Shown here one piece after another: positions 9,637 to 17,179 of a stretch of DNA of 64,000 nucleotides; positions within the stretch are counted from its first letter, which is position 1, and every line of letters begins with the position of its first letter. The stretch lies in NCBI RefSeq assembly GCF_002936955.1, contig NZ_MPZM01000004.1, positions 1-64,000 of the forward strand, in the 5' to 3' direction. The notes under the pieces are model-generated. The model worked only from the letters and a program-made list of their open reading frames with translations, made no database searches and was not told the origin of the DNA. The stretch comes from Oceanisphaera arctica. GTDB taxonomy: Bacteria; Pseudomonadota; Gammaproteobacteria; Enterobacterales; Aeromonadaceae. The position numbers and the translations under genes are program-made.

Positions 9637-11130
9637 ATGAATCGTTATTTAACCGGCCTTGCCGCCATCATCTTCAGCATCTCCGCTCAGGCGATTGCGC
9701 CGCAGGAAACCCACTCGGTTGCTCCGCAGGAAATAAACAAGGCGGCCATTCCGCCGGAACACGGTCAGGCGGCCTGGATACTGGCCGACGCCACCACCGG
9801 ACACATAGAATCGACCCACAATGCACAGCTGCTGCTGAAACCGGCCTCGACCCAGAAGCTGGTCACCACCCTGGCCGGCGCCCTGGCGCTGGGGCCGGAC
9901 TGGCGCTACAAGACCCAGGTCCGCTACCGGGGCAAGCTGCAAAACAGCAAGCTGGTCGGCGATCTCTTGATCGACTTCGTCGGCGATCCCTCGTTAACCA
10001 GAGAGCAGCTGCGGGATCTGCTGAAGCGCGCCGGTGTGCGTCAGGTCAGCGGTAATGTGCTACTGAATCAGATACGTTTCGGCGGCTACGATCGCGGCAA
10101 CGGCTGGTCGTGGAACGACTTGAGCGTCTGCTACACCTCGCCGGTATCGGCACTGATCCTGGACCGCAACTGCGTGCAGGGCGCGCTTTACGCCCGCCCG
10201 GATCAACCGGCCCGCGCGACCGTGCCGGCTCATCAGCCGGTCAAGGTCAGTGCCAAGGTCGAGGTGCTGAGTCGTGCAGAGCAGAAGCGCCGCTTCTGTG
10301 AGCTGGAAGTGGAAATGAGCCCGCCCAACCAGTATCGCCTTACCGGCTGTATCGGCCCGCGCCAGGATCCCTGGCCCCTGCGCTTTGCCATTCAGGATGT
10401 GGACGCCTGGGGTGAGCAGCTGACACGCTGGGCTCTGGGCCAAGCCGGAGTTCGGGTGTCTGGCGGCATCCTGGACAGCCGTATCGAAGCCAACGATTGG
10501 CCTGCGCTGGCTCATCACAGCTCTCCCCCGCTGCGGGAGCTGAGCCGACAGATACTGGAACATTCCGATAACCTCTATGCGGACAGCCTGCTGCGCACCC
10601 TGGGCGCCGAGCATTTTCAGCAGCCCGGCAGCTTTCGCAACGGCACTCAGGCAGTGCGAGACATTCTAAAGGAAGAGGCCGGTATCGATCTCGGCCCGTC
10701 CTGGCTGGCTGATGGCTCCGGGCTGTCTTCCCACAATCTGCTGCGCGCCGAGGATCTGCTGGCTGTGCTTTTGGTGATGGCACAGGATCCCCGCGCCAAC
10801 TGGTTGATGGACGTCTTGCCGGTCAGCGGTGAAAGCGGCACCCTGCGCTATCGTCGCAGCGTGCTCGGCCCCGCCCTCAAGGGCAAAGTCATGGCCAAAA
10901 CCGGCACCATAGCCCATGTGCAGAATCTGGTCGGCTTTATCGATACCGACGACGGCCAACGCAAGGCCTTCGTGCTGCTGCAGAACGGCCTGTCGATCAG
11001 CCCACAACATGAAAAGAACATTGCCGCCGGTCAGGGAGAATGGCCCGCCCGACGTTTCGAACGCCGATGGCTGGAGTCGGTGGTCGCACAAGAACCCATT
11101 GTTAAAACCAATCAATCAGCAACAAACTAA
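9637..11130 (+). CDS. dacB: D-alanyl-D-alanine carboxypeptidase/endopeptidase (PBP4)
   Basis: Periplasmic class C penicillin-binding protein that trims and cleaves peptidoglycan cross-links. The 497-residue precursor has a signal peptide (cleavage after residue 19, ISAQA). The SxxK nucleophile motif is S71-T-Q-K74, the SxN-type motif is HSDNLYADSLL, and the KTG triad is in AKTGTIAHVQNLVGF. The long insert between SxxK and SxN typical of PBP4 is present. A GAGA site precedes the ATG. It follows radD closely and is separated from grxA by 63 bases. Confidence 0.95.
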   Translation: MNRYLTGLAAIIFSISAQAIAPQETHSVAPQEINKAAIPPEHGQAAWILADATTGHIESTHNAQLLLKPASTQKLVTTLAGALALGPDWRYKTQVRYRGKLQNSKLVGDLLIDFVGDPSLTREQLRDLLKRAGVRQVSGNVLLNQIRFGGYDRGNGWSWNDLSVCYTSPVSALILDRNCVQGALYARPDQPARATVPAHQPVKVSAKVEVLSRAEQKRRFCELEVEMSPPNQYRLTGCIGPRQDPWPLRFAIQDVDAWGEQLTRWALGQAGVRVSGGILDSRIEANDWPALAHHSSPPLRELSRQILEHSDNLYADSLLRTLGAEHFQQPGSFRNGTQAVRDILKEEAGIDLGPSWLADGSGLSSHNLLRAEDLLAVLLVMAQDPRANWLMDVLPVSGESGTLRYRRSVLGPALKGKVMAKTGTIAHVQNLVGFIDTDDGQRKAFVLLQNGLSISPQHEKNIAAGQGEWPARRFERRWLESVVAQEPIVKTNQSATN

Positions 11131-11193
11131 CGATTTATATAACGAGAGCACCGTCTTTATACTGTGCTCTATCAATCAGTCAGGAGAGAACCC

Positions 11194-11457
11194 ATGTTTG
11201 CAGTGATTTTTGGTCGTCCCGGTTGCCCCTTTTGTGTTCGTGCCAAAGAGCTGGCAGAAAAGCTGACCGAAGAGCGTGATGACTTTAACTTCCGTTACGT
11301 CGACATTCATGCCGAAGGCATTTCCAAAGAAGACCTGGAAAAAACCGTCGGCAAGCCGGTAGAAACCGTACCGCAGATTTTTCTGGATCAGCAGCACATC
11401 GGTGGTTACACCGAATTTGAAGCCCACGCCAAGGCGCATCTGGGACTGTTTCAGTAA
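11194..11457 (+). CDS. grxA: Glutaredoxin 1
   Basis: A small cytosolic dithiol oxidoreductase that uses glutathione to reduce ribonucleotide reductase and other disulfides. The 87-residue protein has the active site C11-P-F-C14 (GRPGCPFCVRAK), the cis-proline TVPQIF motif and GGYTEFEAH, matching E. coli GrxA in length and pattern. The frame stays open upstream to 11164, but the ATG at 11194 is preceded by AGGAGAG at good spacing. A short inverted repeat (AGAGCAC 11145-11151 with GTGCTCT 11164-11170) lies upstream. It has no obvious oligo-U tail. Confidence 0.95.
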   Translation: MFAVIFGRPGCPFCVRAKELAEKLTEERDDFNFRYVDIHAEGISKEDLEKTVGKPVETVPQIFLDQQHIGGYTEFEAHAKAHLGLFQ

Positions 11458-11468
11458 ATTTAAAAACA

Positions 11469-11524
11469 GTGAGGGGTGGAAGAAAAACACCAAACCCTGA
11501 AACCGACAGAAACCCCACCCTCAC
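11469..11524 (+). repeat. GTGAGGGGTGG/CCACCCTCAC inverted repeat
   Basis: Arms GTGAGGGGTGG (11469-11479) and CCACCCTCAC (11515-11524) flank a 35-base AC-rich loop directly after grxA. It abuts the family B element on its right. The same GTGAGGGG-type arms occur after der (23556-23628) and after yejK (57851-57941). Confidence 0.6.
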
Positions 11525-11583
11525 CCTCCCCTTGCGTTGCACGCCGGCATTATTCTGCCGACACTGTGTTAAAGGGGAGGGAA
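11518..11583 (-). repeat. Family B dispersed palindromic element, copy 2
   Basis: Reverse-complement relative of 2041-2107. Both copies share TTCCCTCCCCTTTAA at one end and GTGCAACGC followed by AAGGGGAGGG at the other; the ~25 bases between differ. It lies in the grxA-alaA gap. Confidence 0.75.
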
Positions 11584-11854
11584 CAAGACAGCGCCATCCG
11601 CAGAAAATTCGGCCTGAACCTGGTGTTTGTTTTCTCACTCCTCACGATCCCTTGTTTTTTTCGTCACAAGTCGCTGATTACTCTTTTCATCCTGGCTACA
11701 AAGTCTCATCATGGAACATATCACTAGTCTTAACCGGCCGGTGGCTCCCGGATAGCTTTTTTGCCCACGGCGCATGAACCCCATGCTGCCCGAGCGGTAC
11801 TTTGCTTGCCGGTCACAGCCCAGGCTGGTGCGTAATCCGAGGCCGTCAGTACCC
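11584..11854. other. Intergenic region upstream of alaA
   Basis: About 270 bases between the family B element and the alaA start. The alaA frame is open back to 11774, but those extra residues do not resemble AlaA. T-rich tracts and a CCGGCCGGTGG block are visible, but no confident promoter or RNA gene. Confidence 0.5.
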
Positions 11855-13069
11855 ATGTATTCCGTAGAAAAATCGCACAAGCTGGACAACGTCTGTTACG
11901 ACATTCGCGGACCAGTTCACAAAGAAGCCCGCCGCCTGGAAGACGAAGGCCATCGGATCCTCAAGCTCAATATCGGCAACCCGGCGCCCTTCGGCTTCGA
12001 TGCGCCGGAAGAGCTGCTGAAAGACATCATCGTCAATCTGCCGACCAGTCAGGGCTATTGCGATTCCAAGGGGCTGTTCTCGGCGCGCAAGGCGGTGATG
12101 CAGTATTACCAGCAGAAGGGATTGCGCACCACGGATCTGGACGATATCTATATCGGCAACGGGGTATCGGAGCTGATCGTAATGGCGATGCAGGCGCTGC
12201 TGAACAACGGCGACGAAATTCTGGTGCCCTCACCCGACTACCCGCTGTGGACCGCCGCCGTGACCCTGTCCGGCGGCAAGGCGGTGCACTACCTCTGTGA
12301 CGAGCAGGCCGACTGGTATCCGGATCTGGACGACATCAAGTCCAGGATCACCCCGCGCACCAGGGGCATAGTGCTGATCAACCCCAATAACCCCACCGGC
12401 GCCGTCTACGGCAGCGAGTTTCTGCTGGAAGTGATAGAAATCGCCCGCCAGAACAAGCTCATCATCTTCGCCGATGAAATCTACGACAAAATCCTCTATG
12501 ACGATGTGGCCCACCACTCGGTGTGCACCCTCTGTGACGATGTGCTGGTCGCCACCTTCAACGGTTTGTCCAAGAGCTATCGTGCCGCCGGCTTCCGCCA
12601 GGGCTGGATGATGCTGAGCGGTCCCAAGCACCAGGCAAAGGGCTATATAGAAGGGCTGGAGATGTTGTCGTCCATGCGGCTGTGCGCCAACGTCCCCATG
12701 CAGCATTCCATTCAGGCGGCGCTGGGCGGCTATCAGAGCATCAACGAGCTGGTGCTGCCCGGCGGCCGACTGCGCCAGCAGAGAGACAGAGCCTGGGAAC
12801 TGCTTAACGAGATCCCGGGCGTGAGTTGCGTCAAACCCAAGGGCGCCATCTACATGTTCCCCCGGCTGGACCCGAAGATGTACAACATCAAGGACGATCA
12901 GAAGATGGTCTATGACTTGTTGCTGCAAGAAAAGATGCTGCTGGTACAGGGCACCGGCTTCAACTGGCCAACACCAGATCATTTCCGCCTGGTAACGCTG
13001 CCGCGGGTAGAAGAGCTGGAAGATGCCATCGGCCGCCTCGCCCGCTTCCTCAAGCATTACAGACAGTAA
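11855..13069 (+). CDS. alaA: Alanine transaminase AlaA (PLP-dependent aminotransferase)
   Basis: Cytosolic fold-type I aminotransferase that makes alanine from pyruvate and glutamate. From MYSVEKSHKLDNVCYDIRG the protein is 404 residues and follows E. coli AlaA closely throughout. The cofactor lysine lies in NGLSKSYRAAGFRQGW, and the conserved NPNNPTGAVY and FADEIYDKILYDD blocks are present. An upstream in-frame ATG at 11774 would add 27 unrelated residues and is not chosen. The ribosome site at 11855 is weak (GAGG about 13 bases upstream). It converges with clsA across a G-rich repeat. Confidence 0.93.
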   Translation: MYSVEKSHKLDNVCYDIRGPVHKEARRLEDEGHRILKLNIGNPAPFGFDAPEELLKDIIVNLPTSQGYCDSKGLFSARKAVMQYYQQKGLRTTDLDDIYIGNGVSELIVMAMQALLNNGDEILVPSPDYPLWTAAVTLSGGKAVHYLCDEQADWYPDLDDIKSRITPRTRGIVLINPNNPTGAVYGSEFLLEVIEIARQNKLIIFADEIYDKILYDDVAHHSVCTLCDDVLVATFNGLSKSYRAAGFRQGWMMLSGPKHQAKGYIEGLEMLSSMRLCANVPMQHSIQAALGGYQSINELVLPGGRLRQQRDRAWELLNEIPGVSCVKPKGAIYMFPRLDPKMYNIKDDQKMVYDLLLQEKMLLVQGTGFNWPTPDHFRLVTLPRVEELEDAIGRLARFLKHYRQ

Positions 13070-13077
13070 AGCGGTGA

Positions 13078-13140
13078 CTCGGGATCAGGGACTGGGGACT
13101 TCAAATCCCTAGTCCCCATTCCCTAGTCCCCATTCCCTGC
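13078..13140 (+). repeat. Family C G-rich repeat between convergent alaA and clsA
   Basis: Tandem AGGGACTGGGGA-like and TCCCTAGTCCCCAT units. On the minus strand there are at least four runs of three or more G separated by 3-4 bases, so it fits a G-quadruplex pattern. Related blocks lie at 47528-47679, 61159-61204 and 63417-63434. Its position between convergent genes would suit transcription termination. Confidence 0.7.
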
Positions 13141-13142
13141 TT

Positions 13143-14600
13143 TTAAAGCAGCGGACTCAACAGGTAGAACAGGTTTTCCGCTATGCGCTGGCGCAGCGGT
13201 CGCTTGCGCCATTCCAGCCAGGACACCGGCTGGGCATCGCTCAGGTAACTGTCGGCCAGGTTCAACAACTCACCCATGGCCTGGCCATCGTCCACCAGTA
13301 ATGTCATTTCAAAATTCAGCCACAGGCTGCGCTTGTCCAGGTTCACCGTGCCCACCAATCCAAACTGATGATCCACCAGCACGCATTTGGTGTGCAGCAG
13401 GCCGGCGCCGTACAGGTGAATTTCTACTCCCGCGTGCAGTAGCTCGTCGAAGAAGGCGTTGCAGGCATAGTTGACCATGCGCGAGTCGTTTTTGGCCGGC
13501 AACACCAATTGTACCTCTACGCCCCGGTCCGCCGCCGAGCACAAGGCCGCCACCAGAGGATCGTCGGGCACGAAGTAAGGGGTGATCAACACCAGCCGTC
13601 GCCGGGCCTGATAGATAGCGGTCAGCAGACTCTGCTGAATGGCATCGCCGCCCATGAAGGGGCCCGAGGGCAGCAGTTGCAGCTTGAGCTGGTTATCCAG
13701 ACAGCTGATGGGGTGATATTCCAGCTGCTCCAGCAGTCGCTCGCCGGTTTCCATTTCCCAGTCCCACACGAACAGCGACCAGAAGATGGGCACTATGGGC
13801 CCCCGGATGCGCAGCATGATGTCGACCCACTGCCCCACGCCCGCATCCTGCTTGAAACAGGCCGGATCAACCAGGTTCATGGAGCCGGTATAGGCCACAT
13901 CGTCGTCGATGACCACCAGCTTGCGGTGCATGCGCAAGTCCTGACGCTCAAACAACAGCCGGAAGGCCCCCACCGGCAGCACTTCCACCACCTTGACGCC
14001 CGCTTTGCGCAGCCGGCGCGGCCAGTGGCTGCGAAAGAAGTCGGCGCTGCCGACCGAGTCCAGCAACAACCGGCAGTCGACGCCCCGGCGGGCCGCATTC
14101 ATCAACTCGAAGGCGATGGCGTCGGCCCGGCCACCGGGATACCAGATATAGTATTCCAGATAACAGGAGCTGCGCGCCGCCCGAATGTCGGCCTGCAGCG
14201 CCGCCAGTATCTCGCCCGGCTGCTGCAACAGCGTCATGCCGTTGCCGCTCAGCATCGGCATATTGAGCCGGGCCTTGACCAGCTCATAGATAGGCCGGGC
14301 CGGATCGCTGACCTCGAACTCCTGGCCGGGAAAGCGCGCCACCAGCACGTTGATCCAGTCCGCATAGGGCCGGTACATGGCCTTGGCCCGATCTGCGCGC
14401 TTGCGCCCGAGACGCACCTCGCCAAACAGGATATAGGTTGCTACTCCCAGAATGGGAATGGCATAAATCAATGCCAGCCAGGCCAGAGATACCCCCACTG
14501 GGCGGCGTTTCATGATGACCCTGAGCGTAACCCCGACCACCAGGCTGGTATGGGCTGCAAACAGCAACCAACCGAGCAGCGTATAGATATAATCACTCAA
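13143..14600 (-). CDS. clsA: Cardiolipin synthase A
   Basis: Inner-membrane phospholipase D-family enzyme that joins two phosphatidylglycerols into cardiolipin. The 485 residues start with two membrane segments (about 5-30 and 36-58). Two HKD motifs follow: H225-R-K-LVVID-D232 with YTGSMN, and HTKCVLVD with GTVNLDKRSLWLNFE near the C-terminus. Length and order match ClsA. The start codon is TTG (14598-14600), with AAGGAG 10-11 bases upstream. Confidence 0.94.
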   Translation of the reverse strand: MSDYIYTLLGWLLFAAHTSLVVGVTLRVIMKRRPVGVSLAWLALIYAIPILGVATYILFGEVRLGRKRADRAKAMYRPYADWINVLVARFPGQEFEVSDPARPIYELVKARLNMPMLSGNGMTLLQQPGEILAALQADIRAARSSCYLEYYIWYPGGRADAIAFELMNAARRGVDCRLLLDSVGSADFFRSHWPRRLRKAGVKVVEVLPVGAFRLLFERQDLRMHRKLVVIDDDVAYTGSMNLVDPACFKQDAGVGQWVDIMLRIRGPIVPIFWSLFVWDWEMETGERLLEQLEYHPISCLDNQLKLQLLPSGPFMGGDAIQQSLLTAIYQARRRLVLITPYFVPDDPLVAALCSAADRGVEVQLVLPAKNDSRMVNYACNAFFDELLHAGVEIHLYGAGLLHTKCVLVDHQFGLVGTVNLDKRSLWLNFEMTLLVDDGQAMGELLNLADSYLSDAQPVSWLEWRKRPLRQRIAENLFYLLSPLL

Positions 14601-14703
14601 AAATGCCTTGCTCCTTTAAAGCGGGACGGTGCAGACTAGTTAGGGTCTGTTGACTTGGTCAACGGCCCTAAGGTACAGAAAACCGAGACAGGGATACAGA
14701 CTG

Positions 14704-15249
14704 ATGAAAATTATACTTTTTTTAATTGCCTTTGGGGTAAGCGGTCTGGCTTCGGCACAGAGCCTGACCCTGACCGAGCAACAACTCAACCAGGAGCTTA
14801 ACCATCAGCTTGGCAAAGAGTTTCCCTTTTCTCTCGGGTCCTGGTTGTCGGCAGGGATCGAGCTGAAAAAGCTCAGTGTCGAGCTGGGCCGCCAGGAAGC
14901 AGACAAGGCTCGGGTGCTGGGACAGGGGATACTATCGATGCAACAGGGACAGCAACGCAGTCAGTGGGATATCGAGGGCGACTTCAGTGCCCGCCCCCGC
15001 TATGACAGTGAGCAGGGCGCCTTGTTTCTGGACGAGTTCAAACTGATCAGCTATCGGCTGAATCAACAGACCAGTTCGCCTCAGGCCAGCATGATGCTCC
15101 CCTTGCTGCTGCAGGGACTCGCAAGTTATTTATCCCAGTATCCGGTCTATACCCTGGATGACACAGATCCCTTTCAGCGCCAGCTGAAAGACAAGGTGCT
15201 GAGCCTGGAGATAGCCCCGGGGCAGCTGTTGCTGCGCGGTATCGAATAA
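14704..15249 (+). CDS. DUF1439 (YceB-like) exported protein
   Basis: A 181-residue secreted protein related to E. coli YceB, a DUF1439 envelope protein of unknown function. The ATG at 14704 gives a clean signal peptide (MKIILFLIAFGVSGLASA, cleavage before QSLTLTEQQ). Unlike YceB it has no lipobox cysteine, so it is probably soluble in the periplasm. Conserved parts are LTEQQLNQELNHQLGKEFPF, VELGRQEADKARVLGQG and the end QLKDKVLSLEIAPGQLLLRG. The open frame reaches back to 14650, but homology and the signal peptide favour 14704. It diverges from clsA. Confidence 0.8.
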   Translation: MKIILFLIAFGVSGLASAQSLTLTEQQLNQELNHQLGKEFPFSLGSWLSAGIELKKLSVELGRQEADKARVLGQGILSMQQGQQRSQWDIEGDFSARPRYDSEQGALFLDEFKLISYRLNQQTSSPQASMMLPLLLQGLASYLSQYPVYTLDDTDPFQRQLKDKVLSLEIAPGQLLLRGIE

Positions 15250-15265
15250 TGGACCGTGGCGATCG

Positions 15266-17008
15266 CTAATTCGTTCGCGACGAATAGATGGTATTCAGTT
15301 CATTCGGGCTCATGGGAGACGCAAGAAATCGGCCCTGGGCCGCACCGCAGCCATATTGGTGCAGAAAGCGCATCTGCTCGTCGGTCTCTACCCCGCAGGC
15401 GATCACCGCTATGTCCAGCGACTTGCCCAGCAGCAGCAGTGAGCGAATCACCGACTGATCCAGCACATCGAAATGTGCGGACAGCAGGCTGCGATCCAGC
15501 TTGATGCCATCTATCGGCAGCTGCCGGAGCTTGCCGAAGTTGAATCGCCCCTCTCCGACATTATCCAGGTATACCCCCATGCCGGCGGTCCTGAAACGGT
15601 TCAGTACGCCCTGCAGAGACTCGCTGCGGCGCATCATGAAGTCACTACGCACTTCCAGAATGATATGCTCGGGGCTCACCCCTTGTCGTGAAAGCTGCGC
15701 CAGCCACTGCTCGGCCCGCTGCTGCTCCAGCTCCAGGCCGCTCAGGTTGATGCTGACCCGCCCTTGCCACTGATGAGCCTGCTGCCAGCAGTGGATCTGT
15801 CGCACCACCTCGTCAAACACCCAGTCGGCCAGCCGATTCCACAGACCCGCCGCCCCGACGGCCGGTAAAAACTGCGCCGGGTAGAGCACACCCAGCTCGG
15901 GGTGTCGCCAGCGCAGCAAGGCCTCCAGGCTGTTCCATCGATGACTGCCCAGTACCAGAGAGGGCTGGTACTCCAGATACAACTGTTGGCCCTCTATGGC
16001 CCGGGGCAAGTCTCCGGCCAGCCATTGCTGCAGTTCCAGCCGGGCAAATTGGGCCCTGTCGAACAGGCAGACTCGGGTCTTGCTATAGGTCTTGGCCTCA
16101 TACATGGCGGTATCCGCATAGCGCAGCAGGGTCTCGAGCTCGACTCCGTGGTCGGGATAAAGGCTGACGCCTATGCTGGCCCCCACGCTCAGCTTGTGGT
16201 CTTCAACCTGCACCGGCGCCTCGATCCGTTCCAGCAGCTTGCCGGCCTTGTCCATCAGTGCCTGTTCCGTCATGGCGCCGCGCCATATCATCACGAATTC
16301 GTCACCACCGATGCGCGCCACCAGTTCATTGGGGCCAACCTGCTCCTGCAGTCGGACGGCCAGCGCCTTGAGCAGCTGATCGCCCACCCCGTGGCCGAAG
16401 CTGTCGTTGATCGGCTTGAAGCGGTCGAGGTCGATAAACAGCAGGGCCAGCTGCTCTTTTTGCTGCAAGGCCGCTTTGATCTTGCCGAACCAACTCAGCA
16501 GAAGAGCACGGTTGGCGGTACCGGTCAGAATATCGTGATGTGCCAGATAGCTAAGCTGATCTTCCGAACGCCGGAGCCGGCTGATGTCGTCCAGGATACC
16601 GATAATATGATTGACTCGTCCGCTCTTGTCCCGGATCAGGTGCAACATCAGTCGGTGGGTGGCTAATCGCCCCTCACGGGTATGATGTTGTACCTCTCCC
16701 TGCCAGTTCCCCTGTTGTTGCAGCCGCTGCCAGATTTCCCGATAGTAGCGACGATCGTGCAATTCCTCGTTGATATCGGTGATATGACAACCCTCGATAT
16801 CGGCGGCATTCAGCTCGCTGAGTCGACAGAAGGCGGGATTGACTCCCACTACCCGGCCGCGGCCGTCCATCACCACTATTCCCTCTCGGGTATGCTGCAT
16901 GATCTCCCGGGCCAGGGTCAGCGAGCGGTCGGCCAGCTCCCGCAGCCGGTCCGGACCGATCTGGTGCCAGTCAGCCGACGTTGTCCATAACACATTGCTG
17001 TGATCCAT
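15266..17008 (-). CDS. PAS-GGDEF-EAL cyclic-di-GMP signalling protein with degenerate EAL
   Basis: A 580-residue cytosolic signalling protein with a PAS domain (about 30-145), a GGDEF diguanylate cyclase domain with intact GGDEF at 234-238, and an EAL domain from about 335. The I-site RxxD before GGDEF is absent (GPNE), so product inhibition is unlikely. In the EAL domain E362-A-L, N421, E452, D482 and K503 remain. The second aspartate of DDFG is N483, the glutamate of LExxE is S455, and loop 6 reads VGEGRFNF. The protein may therefore only synthesise or sense c-di-GMP. It lies after the purL terminator. Confidence 0.88.
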   Translation of the reverse strand: MDHSNVLWTTSADWHQIGPDRLRELADRSLTLAREIMQHTREGIVVMDGRGRVVGVNPAFCRLSELNAADIEGCHITDINEELHDRRYYREIWQRLQQQGNWQGEVQHHTREGRLATHRLMLHLIRDKSGRVNHIIGILDDISRLRRSEDQLSYLAHHDILTGTANRALLLSWFGKIKAALQQKEQLALLFIDLDRFKPINDSFGHGVGDQLLKALAVRLQEQVGPNELVARIGGDEFVMIWRGAMTEQALMDKAGKLLERIEAPVQVEDHKLSVGASIGVSLYPDHGVELETLLRYADTAMYEAKTYSKTRVCLFDRAQFARLELQQWLAGDLPRAIEGQQLYLEYQPSLVLGSHRWNSLEALLRWRHPELGVLYPAQFLPAVGAAGLWNRLADWVFDEVVRQIHCWQQAHQWQGRVSINLSGLELEQQRAEQWLAQLSRQGVSPEHIILEVRSDFMMRRSESLQGVLNRFRTAGMGVYLDNVGEGRFNFGKLRQLPIDGIKLDRSLLSAHFDVLDQSVIRSLLLLGKSLDIAVIACGVETDEQMRFLHQYGCGAAQGRFLASPMSPNELNTIYSSRTN

Positions 17009-17127
17009 ATCTGTGTTCTGCTGCTTGAATAAATGATATTGGCAGGCGCCGAGGTCTGTACCGCGAAGCCGATTCTGGGGGCGGTTATTTTTAATACTGT
17101 GACATCATATAGACTCAAACGAGAAAT

Positions 17128-17157
17128 AAAAAGCCCGCAATATTATGCGGGCTTTTT
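17128..17157 (-). terminator. Rho-independent terminator of purL
   Basis: Stem AAAAAGCCCGCA (17128-17139) with TGCGGGCTTTTT (17146-17157) and a 6-base AT loop. It lies 23 bases after the purL stop, with T tracts on both strands. Confidence 0.92.
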
Positions 17158-17179
17158 AATATCAAAGGTTATTTACGAT

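Noticed and set aside
11145-11170. AGAGCAC/GTGCTCT inverted repeat before grxA as a terminator
   Set aside because: No T run follows on either strand and it overlaps a TATACT-like promoter element; it could as well be an operator.
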